This document shows, in pieces, positions 57,499 to 64,000 of a stretch of 64,000 nt of DNA (position 1 is the stretch's first letter; the number at the start of each line of letters is the position of its first letter). Under the pieces are notes generated by a model. That model was not told the origin of the DNA, searched no databases, and saw nothing but the letters and a program-made list of their open reading frames with translations. Origin of the DNA: Lachnospiraceae bacterium (GTDB lineage Bacteria; Bacillota; Clostridia; Lachnospirales; Lachnospiraceae); assembly GCA_029008035.1 (NCBI GenBank), contig JAQXIY010000032.1, forward strand, positions 1 through 64,000, written 5' to 3'. Made by a program: the position numbers and the translations under genes.

Positions 57499-59925
57499 TT
57501 ATTTGGCAACGATATTGATAATCTTGCCCGGCACATAAATTTCCTTAATGATGTTGCCGGTCAGCTTGTCACCCAAAGCTTCCTTGCCGGCAGCAAGAGC
57601 ATCATCCTTAGACACATCCTTGGGAAGAGAAACAACGGCTCTTGTCTTGCCGTTCACCTGAACAGCAATCTCAATCTCGTCATCCTCCATGGCCTTCTCG
57701 TCGTATTCCGGCCACTGTGCGGTAAAGACAGACTCCTCATGACCTAATGCTTCGTATAACTCCTCACTGATATGAGGTGCAAATGGTGCCAAAAGAACAA
57801 CAAAGGTCTCCAATGTCTTCTTATCAACGCTGTTGGACTTCGCCATATCACATAGTTTGTTGTTGTGCTCCATAAAGGCAGAGACAACCGTGTTCAAGCT
57901 GAAGGACTCCAAGCGAGTTGTGATATCGTATGCCAGTCGATTTCGCTCCTTAATGGTTTCTTTGGTCTCAGGAGCGTTGTCATCCTTATGATCCATTACA
58001 AGATTCCAAAATCTGGTAAGGAAACGGTAGATACCATCCATACCACGATCATCCCAAATGGAATCCAATTCCGGTGGTCCGATAAACAACTCATACAGAC
58101 GAAGGGAATCACAACCATAATCCCTTACGATATCATCCGGTGATACAATGTTGCCAAGGGACTTGCTCATCTTGGTAGCCGCACCGGTTTCTTTGTCACG
58201 ACCGCAAACCATTCCCTGATTAAACAGTTTCTTGAATGGCTCCTCAAAATCAATTACACCGATATCGTATAAGAACTTGGTGTAGAAACGGGAATACAGC
58301 AAATGCAACACCGCATGCTCCACGCCGCCAATGTACATATCCACCGGCAAATACTTTTCTGCCTTTTCCTTGGACACCAGTGCTTCGTCATTCTTGCTAT
58401 CCACATAGCGGAGGAAATACCAGGAAGAACCAGCCCACTGTGGCATGGTGTTGGTCTCTCTCTTTGCAGGCTTACCACAGCATGGACAAGTGGTGTTTAC
58501 CCAATCGGTGATAGCCGCCAGCGGTGACTCTCCTGTGCCTGTAGGCTGATATGACTCAACCTCCGGCAACAGCAAGGGGAGTTCTTCTTCCGGTACGGGA
58601 ACAGCTCCACAATCCGGACAGTGAACAATCGGAATCGGCTCACCCCAGTATCTCTGTCTGGAAAATACCCAGTCACGCAACTTGTAGTTGGTGGTCTTCT
58701 TTCCGTAGCCCATCTTCTCAATCATAGCAGGGGCTTCTTTCTTAAGCACAGAAGACTCCATACCATTCCATTCACCGGAGTTAATCATGGTGCCGGAAGC
58801 CTCTGTGTAGGCCTCTGTCATATTCTCAATTTCCTTGCCATCCTTAGCGATAACCTGAATAATCGGAATGTCAAACTTCTTGGCAAACTCAAAGTCTCTA
58901 TCATCATGGGCCGGTACACACATAATGGCACCTGTACCATAGTCAGCCAATACATAATCGGAAAGCCAGATAGGAACCTTTGCTCCATTTAACGGATTGA
59001 TAGCATAACTTCCTGTAAATACGCCGGTTTTCTCCTTATCCTGCAAACGATCAACGGAAGACTTCAGAGAAGTCTGATAAATATAATCCTCCACAGCAGC
59101 GGCTGTCTCTTCTGTTGCAAGTTCCTTCGCCATTGCATGCTCCGGAGCCAGCACCATAAAGGTGGCACCATATAAGGTATCCGGTCTGGTGGTATATACG
59201 GTAATCTCTTTATCACTGTTCTCCACCTTAAAGTTAACCTCAGCGCCGTAACTCTTGCCAATCCAGTCGGACTGCATCTTCTTAACCTTCTCCGGCCAAT
59301 CCAATGTGTCTAAATCATCTAACAGCCGGTCCGCATATGCTGTAATCTTAAGCATCCACTGTTTCAGATTCTTCTTGGTAACATCAGCGCCACAGCGCTC
59401 GCACTTACCGTTGACCACCTCTTCGTTGGCAAGTCCTGTCTTGCAGGAAGGACACCAGTTAATGGGCATCTCCTTCTGATATGCCAGTCCCTTCTTAAAC
59501 ATCTGAACAAAAATCCACTGTGTCCACTTGTAGAAAGCAGGGTCTGTGGTATTTACTTCCATATCCCAATCATAGATAGCTGCAATCTCGTTGATCTGAC
59601 GCTTAATATTTGCCACATTCTTGGCTGTGGAATCCGCCGGGTGAACTCCCATCTTAATGGCATAGTTCTCTGCGGGAAGTCCGAAAGCGTCCCATCCCAT
59701 TGGATGAATCACATAATAGCCGTGCATTAACTTGTAACGACTCCATACATCTGAAATGACATATCCCCGCCAATGTCCTACGTGCAAACCATTTCCGGAT
59801 GGATATGGAAACATATCCAGGCAGTAATACTTTTCTTTCTTGCCGTCATCCACATTGATTGGATGTTCCTCCCAATGCTTTCTCCACTTTTTTTCAACCA
59901 CTCTGTGATTGTATGGTACTGACAT
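57499..59925 (-). CDS. leuS: Leucyl-tRNA synthetase
   Basis: [53 protein letters not shown]. Confidence 0.98.
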   Translation of the reverse strand: MSVPYNHRVVEKKWRKHWEEHPINVDDGKKEKYYCLDMFPYPSGNGLHVGHWRGYVISDVWSRYKLMHGYYVIHPMGWDAFGLPAENYAIKMGVHPADSTAKNVANIKRQINEIAAIYDWDMEVNTTDPAFYKWTQWIFVQMFKKGLAYQKEMPINWCPSCKTGLANEEVVNGKCERCGADVTKKNLKQWMLKITAYADRLLDDLDTLDWPEKVKKMQSDWIGKSYGAEVNFKVENSDKEITVYTTRPDTLYGATFMVLAPEHAMAKELATEETAAAVEDYIYQTSLKSSVDRLQDKEKTGVFTGSYAINPLNGAKVPIWLSDYVLADYGTGAIMCVPAHDDRDFEFAKKFDIPIIQVIAKDGKEIENMTEAYTEASGTMINSGEWNGMESSVLKKEAPAMIEKMGYGKKTTNYKLRDWVFSRQRYWGEPIPIVHCPDCGAVPVPEEELPLLLPEVESYQPTGTGESPLAAITDWVNTTCPCCGKPAKRETNTMPQWAGSSWYFLRYVDSKNDEALVSKEKAEKYLPVDMYIGGVEHAVLHLLYSRFYTKFLYDIGVIDFEEPFKKLFNQGMVCGRDKETGAATKMSKSLGNIVSPDDIVRDYGCDSLRLYELFIGPPELDSIWDDRGMDGIYRFLTRFWNLVMDHKDDNAPETKETIKERNRLAYDITTRLESFSLNTVVSAFMEHNNKLCDMAKSNSVDKKTLETFVVLLAPFAPHISEELYEALGHEESVFTAQWPEYDEKAMEDDEIEIAVQVNGKTRAVVSLPKDVSKDDALAAGKEALGDKLTGNIIKEIYVPGKIINIVAK

Positions 59926-59940
59926 GTTACATTCCTCCTA

Positions 59941-59989
59941 TTTCACAAGGGACACCTTGGCATCCCTCTTTATCTGCCAATATGTGAAA
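59941..59989 (-). promoter_or_regulatory. Candidate compact structured leader of leuS
   Basis: Minus strand TTTCACA-TA-TTGGCA-GATAAAG-AGGGA-TGCCAA-GGTG-TCCCT-TGTGAAA then T-AGGAGG. Confidence 0.45.
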
Positions 59990-59996
59990 ACACATT

Positions 59997-60025
59997 ATTA
60001 AAAGTTTAGCACACAAATTTGCCAA
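59997..60025 (-). promoter_or_regulatory. Candidate sigma-A promoter of leuS
   Basis: Minus strand TTGGCA-N17-TTTAAT. Confidence 0.5.
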
Positions 60026-60061
60026 ATACAACATTTTTCCAATACATACAAAAATGAAAAA

Positions 60062-60094
60062 CAGAGCAGTCCCCTGCCACAGGGTCTGCTCTGC
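60062..60094 (-). terminator. Terminator of the bacteriohemerythrin gene
   Basis: Minus strand CAGAGCAG-accctgtggcagggga-CTGCTCTG-TTTTTC. Confidence 0.85.
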
Positions 60095-60120
60095 CACCAC
60101 TCATTTTATGATAAGATTCT

Positions 60121-60543
60121 TTATAACCGTTCCGGATTATCCACGATATTAATATATTCTGCAATAGAACGGTCATAGGTCTTAATGTGTCCAAACAGCC
60201 AATCCACAACCTTGGTCTTAACCACCTGAGTAAATTTCTCGTCCGGTCCTTCAATATCGTCCAAGTACACATACAATGACTGAATGGTCTTCTTAAACTC
60301 CTCATGCTTCTCGTGATGCTTGGAAAGTTCCGGGTAGTTCACCTGCTTCTGCAGTTCTTCCTCGGCATTGAAATGAAAATTGGTGTATTCATCCAAATAA
60401 TCCAGCATCTTAACTGCTTTGATCTTGCTGTCCCCGGCCTCACAAGCCTTCACAAAATCAGAAATTCTGGAAATCAATTCCTGATGCTGCTCATCAATGG
60501 TATCATTGCCGGTAATTAAATTGTCATCAAATGTAATTGTCAT
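60121..60543 (-). CDS. Bacteriohemerythrin
   Basis: NDTIDEQHQELISRISDF; HFNAEEELQKQVNYPELSKHHEKHEEF; WLFGHIKTYDRSIAEYI. Confidence 0.95.
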   Translation of the reverse strand: MTITFDDNLITGNDTIDEQHQELISRISDFVKACEAGDSKIKAVKMLDYLDEYTNFHFNAEEELQKQVNYPELSKHHEKHEEFKKTIQSLYVYLDDIEGPDEKFTQVVKTKVVDWLFGHIKTYDRSIAEYINIVDNPERL

Positions 60544-60671
60544 GTCTCTTCCTCCTCATCTTCATCTACACCCGCGTATCCACATACAATATGGCACCCT
60601 TTTCTATATTTGAAATAGTACCACATTCCCCCATAATCAACAAGCAAAATCATCTAAATTCCCCAATCGTA

Positions 60672-61895
60672 TCAGTCAAAAAAAATACTGTCACAGTTAA
60701 CCATGAGAATTCTATCCAAGGGATATTTACACGCCCCTTTGCCATCTCCTCCCTCATAGTATTTGTAACTGGCAGTTTCAAAGAGAACATAACAGATGTT
60801 ATCTTCTACCACAATGGCCTCAGAACCCGGCGGCATTTCTACAGAGATTTCCGGAATCATAAATTCCTTTTTGAGAGAGGTAATATTAGAATAATACAAT
60901 ATATGAGAGGACCGGTTTCTGCCATAAGACTGGCTGAGCCAAACACCCCCTTTTTCATCAAAATAGATTCCCTGCACTTTTGATGGAAGAAGAAGTTTTT
61001 CCTTCAATTGAAGTGTATTATCTATCAATTCATAACAATACAAAACTCCCGGCGTATACACACGATGGGTTACAACATAAAGTTTATTTTCAAAACAAGT
61101 GATACAAGAAGGAATATTGTTCACCTTATACTTGGTAAAACAATTTGATATATCAATAAAATTTTGGTTACTCAAGCCTGCAATTTCTTCTACAAAATCA
61201 TAGGAAATACATTCGATCTCATTGGTTTTGGAATGGCATATCCACAGATTTTTCCCATCAAAGGCTACACCTCCCAAGTGACTTTCAGCCTCCATTCCCA
61301 AAGACACCACATATTCTCCGTTGTCCCTGCGATATAAGGTAAGTGCACCCTGCTTGTCATTTTCCATGGCATAAGAGGATACAATATAATATTCCGGGGT
61401 AATACAAAGCCCCTGGGGGCATTGAAATTCCGAGGAAAATTTTTTCTCCAGCAAATCTTCCACTCGGGTCTTTGGATTTCCGGGAGTGTCGATGGCATAC
61501 AAAAAATCGTAGGACAATTCTTTTAACGGGATCTCCGTACCAATATTTTTATATGGATAATCCTGCACATTTTGATTTGGATTGATATTTAAGTTCCATT
61601 TTGCATACAGATGATTCATCGAGACATCAGTCACATTGTAGACTCTGTGTTCGAAGCTTTCTTCCATGTACCATCCCCCAAAACTGTATCCTGACTTTCT
61701 TGGATTTTCCAGGGAAATCGGTAGCTGCTTTGCAGAAATATTTACCGGATTTAAAATGGAATTATATCCTCCATATAGCTCATATGTTATTTCTGTTTCT
61801 ATGTTATCCTTACTATTTTTTGCATAGATAGAATCTGTTATAATAAGGACGTACGATAGAACCATAACCCCTAAAATAAATAACTTTTTCTTCAT
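60672..61895 (-). CDS. Secreted protein with one Listeria/Bacteroides (InlB B)-like repeat and a propeller-like C-domain
   Basis: Signal peptide; ITYELYGGYNSILNPVNISAKQLPISLENPRKSGYSFGGWYMEESFEHRVYNVTDVSMNHLYAKW; then LGGVAFDGKNLWICHSKTNEIECISYDF and similar strands. Confidence 0.7.
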   Translation of the reverse strand: MKKKLFILGVMVLSYVLIITDSIYAKNSKDNIETEITYELYGGYNSILNPVNISAKQLPISLENPRKSGYSFGGWYMEESFEHRVYNVTDVSMNHLYAKWNLNINPNQNVQDYPYKNIGTEIPLKELSYDFLYAIDTPGNPKTRVEDLLEKKFSSEFQCPQGLCITPEYYIVSSYAMENDKQGALTLYRRDNGEYVVSLGMEAESHLGGVAFDGKNLWICHSKTNEIECISYDFVEEIAGLSNQNFIDISNCFTKYKVNNIPSCITCFENKLYVVTHRVYTPGVLYCYELIDNTLQLKEKLLLPSKVQGIYFDEKGGVWLSQSYGRNRSSHILYYSNITSLKKEFMIPEISVEMPPGSEAIVVEDNICYVLFETASYKYYEGGDGKGACKYPLDRILMVNCDSIFFD

Positions 61896-61961
61896 AAAAC
61901 TATTGTATCCTCACAACGAAATTTTAACAGATGATTTCCGGCACTTTTACGCTTTAAAGTG

Positions 61962-61990
61962 TTGACATAAACTTTGAAAATCGTTACTAT
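61962..61990 (+). promoter_or_regulatory. Candidate sigma-A promoter of aroF-tyrA
   Basis: TTGACA-N17-TACTAT. Confidence 0.7.
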
Positions 61991-62029
61991 TGAAAGAGTT
62001 ATAGAGTTAAAAGAAAAGAGGAAAATAAA

Positions 62030-63046
62030 ATGATTCTTGTAATGAAACCCCAGATTTCAGAGGACAGTTTGAACAATCTGGTGGGCGAAATTGAAAAAGC
62101 AGGCTTAAAGACGCACATCTCAAAGGGTGAGGAGGTCACCATCGTAGGCCTTGTGGGGGATAAAACCAAAATCGATTTGACCACCATTGAAGCGCACCCG
62201 GCTGTGGACAAGGTAATCCCTGTCACAGAGAGTTATAAATTAGCAAACAAAAAGTTTCATCCACAGCCATCCGGCTTTGCGGTAAAGAATACTTTTGTGG
62301 GCCCCGGAACAATGACCATTATGTCCGGCCCTTGCGCGGTGGAATCCGAAGAACAACTTCTTTGTATTGCCCGGGCTGTGAAGGCTCAAGGAGCAACCAT
62401 TCTCCGTGGAGGCGCCTACAAGCCAAGAACATCTCCGTACTCTTTCCAGGGTTTGGAGGAAGATGGTCTTCGCTATATGCAGACAGCCTCACAGGAGACC
62501 GGACTTGCAACTATCTGTGAAGTCACTTCTGCCCACGCTGTGGAATCCGCTTATAAGTACGTGGATATGCTTCAGATTGGTGCCAGAAACATGCAAAATT
62601 TTGAATTATTGAAGGAAGTTGGCAAAACCAATATGCCCGTTCTCTTGAAGCGTGGTCTCAGTGCCACCATTGACGAGTGGCTCAATGCCGCAGAATACAT
62701 TATGGCTGGCGGCAACACCTCCGTGGCACTTTGCGAGCGAGGTATTCGCACCTACGAGACAGCCACAAGAAACACCTTGGATTTAAGTGCGGTTTGTGTT
62801 CTGAAAGAGCGAACTCATCTGCCTGTTATTGTTGATCCAAGTCATGCCACCGGTGTTCGAGCATATGTGGAGCCATTGGCCAAAGCCGCTATCGCATGCG
62901 GTGCTGACGGATTGATGATTGAGGTTCACAATGATCCGGCTCACGCCTTATCCGACGGACCACAGTCTCTTGATTTTGACCAATTTGCATCTGTGATGAA
63001 TAACCTGAAGCCATACATCAATCTGGCTAACCGCACACTTTCCTAA
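62030..63046 (+). CDS. aroF: 3-deoxy-7-phosphoheptulonate synthase
   Basis: MSGPCAVESEEQLLCIARAVKAQGATILRGGAYKPRTSPYSFQGLEEDGL; VIVDPSHATG. Confidence 0.96.
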   Translation: MILVMKPQISEDSLNNLVGEIEKAGLKTHISKGEEVTIVGLVGDKTKIDLTTIEAHPAVDKVIPVTESYKLANKKFHPQPSGFAVKNTFVGPGTMTIMSGPCAVESEEQLLCIARAVKAQGATILRGGAYKPRTSPYSFQGLEEDGLRYMQTASQETGLATICEVTSAHAVESAYKYVDMLQIGARNMQNFELLKEVGKTNMPVLLKRGLSATIDEWLNAAEYIMAGGNTSVALCERGIRTYETATRNTLDLSAVCVLKERTHLPVIVDPSHATGVRAYVEPLAKAAIACGADGLMIEVHNDPAHALSDGPQSLDFDQFASVMNNLKPYINLANRTLS

Positions 63047-63056
63047 AGGAGTACAT

Positions 63057-64000
63057 ATGGATTTTCAAAAAATCGGATTTATCGGCCTGGGACTTATCGG
63101 AGGCTCCCTTGCCAAATCCATAAAAGCCAAATACCCCAATACAACCCTAATCGCCATGGCTTCTCGGGAGCAAACCCTGGAAATGGCTCATAAGGACGGG
63201 GTAATTGAAAACAACGGTTTTATACCGCTTACTGATTTTTCAGATTGCGACATAATTTTTTTGTGCAGTCCGGTGAAAATTAATGTAGAGTATCTGCAAA
63301 AATTAAAGCCTCTCCTCTCCCCAAACTGTCTGATTTCAGATGTGGGCAGTGTGAAGGGAGATATCACCAAGGCCGTTGCAGATTTACAACTGAATTCTCA
63401 GTTTGTGGGCGGGCATCCTATGGCCGGCTCTGAATCCACCGGATATAATAATGCCAACAAATACCTATTGGAAAATGCATACTACATTCTGACGGTAACA
63501 GAGGAATTTCCCAAGGATAAGTTAAAGGCTTTTGATGCTTACCTGCGCACCCTGGGTTGTCTTACCATGATCATGACGCCGGAAAAGCACGATTTTGCAA
63601 CGGCTTGTATCAGCCATCTTCCTCACATTATTGCCGCTTCTCTAGTGCGATTTGTGCAGGGGGCTGACGGTGAGGATGCCACCCTAAAAACCATTGCAGC
63701 AGGCGGTTTTCGCGACATCACGCGAATTGCCTCCTCCTCTCCTATTATGTGGCAGCATATCTGTTCCACCAACCGTCAGGAAATTTTAAATGCCTTCGGC
63801 CTTTATGAGCAAAGTCTGAGGGAATTTATTACTTCTGTGGAAAATTGTGACGAGGAGACAATGTTTTCTCTCTTCTCTTCCGCCAAGGATTACAGAGATA
63901 ATTTGCCGGTAAAGAAAAAGGGGGTATTGCCCTCTGCTTACGAGTTTTATTTGGATATTGCGGACGAGACAGGCGGTATTGCCACCATTGCCACCATTTT
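63057..64000 (+). CDS. tyrA: Prephenate dehydrogenase (truncated by window end)
   Basis: MDFQKIGFIGLGLIGGSLAKSIKAKYPN; ISDVGSVKGDI; FVGGHPMAGSESTGY; RBS AAAGGAG. Confidence 0.93.
   Translation, partial: MDFQKIGFIGLGLIGGSLAKSIKAKYPNTTLIAMASREQTLEMAHKDGVIENNGFIPLTDFSDCDIIFLCSPVKINVEYLQKLKPLLSPNCLISDVGSVKGDITKAVADLQLNSQFVGGHPMAGSESTGYNNANKYLLENAYYILTVTEEFPKDKLKAFDAYLRTLGCLTMIMTPEKHDFATACISHLPHIIAASLVRFVQGADGEDATLKTIAAGGFRDITRIASSSPIMWQHICSTNRQEILNAFGLYEQSLREFITSVENCDEETMFSLFSSAKDYRDNLPVKKKGVLPSAYEFYLDIADETGGIATIATI

Noticed and set aside
57338-57538. Plus-strand ORF MPSSTDRSQVPHKVYVYYIAPYHEKG...
   Set aside because: Runs through the structured repeat and the leuS terminator; composition reflects the repeat, not a protein.
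59927-59995. 22-codon upstream ORF ([22 protein letters not shown]) covering the leuS leader
   Set aside because: The best promoter places the TSS after its ATG, there is no RBS, and Leu codons are not enriched; the RNA structure explains the region better.
59926-60061. T-box riboswitch for leuS
   Set aside because: No T-box sequence, no Stem I/specifier architecture, and the leader is too short.
61896-62029. T-box or Trp/Tyr riboswitch upstream of aroF-tyrA
   Set aside because: The predicted TSS leaves only about 33 nt of leader; only a small CACTTT/AAAGTG inverted repeat lies upstream of the -35.

Overview
This is a 64 kb chromosomal window that looks like a Lachnospiraceae-type Firmicute, judged from gene content and synteny. 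It is densely coded, mostly on the minus strand. Main blocks: (a) cell-division and shape genes: ylmH (partial), sepF, yggS, HlyD-like, then dacA-like, mgsA, rodA, minD-like, minC-like, PBP2, mreD, mreC, mreB; (b) ynbB-type PLP enzyme, miaA, mutL, mutS and two flavoproteins; (c) a flippase, DUF3048, ybeY, 7TM-HD, phoH, yqfD, yqfC, rlmH; (d) folD, fhs, ftsK; (e) an accessory-looking operon of an FGGY kinase, an AGPS-like FAD oxidase, DUF1667 and two GlpB/GlpA-like flavoproteins, with a divergent TetR regulator; (f) tepA, glgA, yebC, CBS, mazF, alr, nnr, coiled-coil, rex, ABC-F, icd; (g) a small-protein and structured-repeat island at 56.1-57.4 kb; (h) leuS, bacteriohemerythrin, a secreted propeller-like protein, aroF and tyrA (partial). 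I saw no rRNA, tRNA, CRISPR array or transposase. The best candidates for something new are the 142-bp structured inverted-repeat element after the paralogous small-protein pair, the compact pseudoknot-like leuS leader, the AGPS/GlpA-like redox operon, and a degenerate Min locus (truncated MinD, no MinE). All family calls come from reading the sequence; no searches were run.
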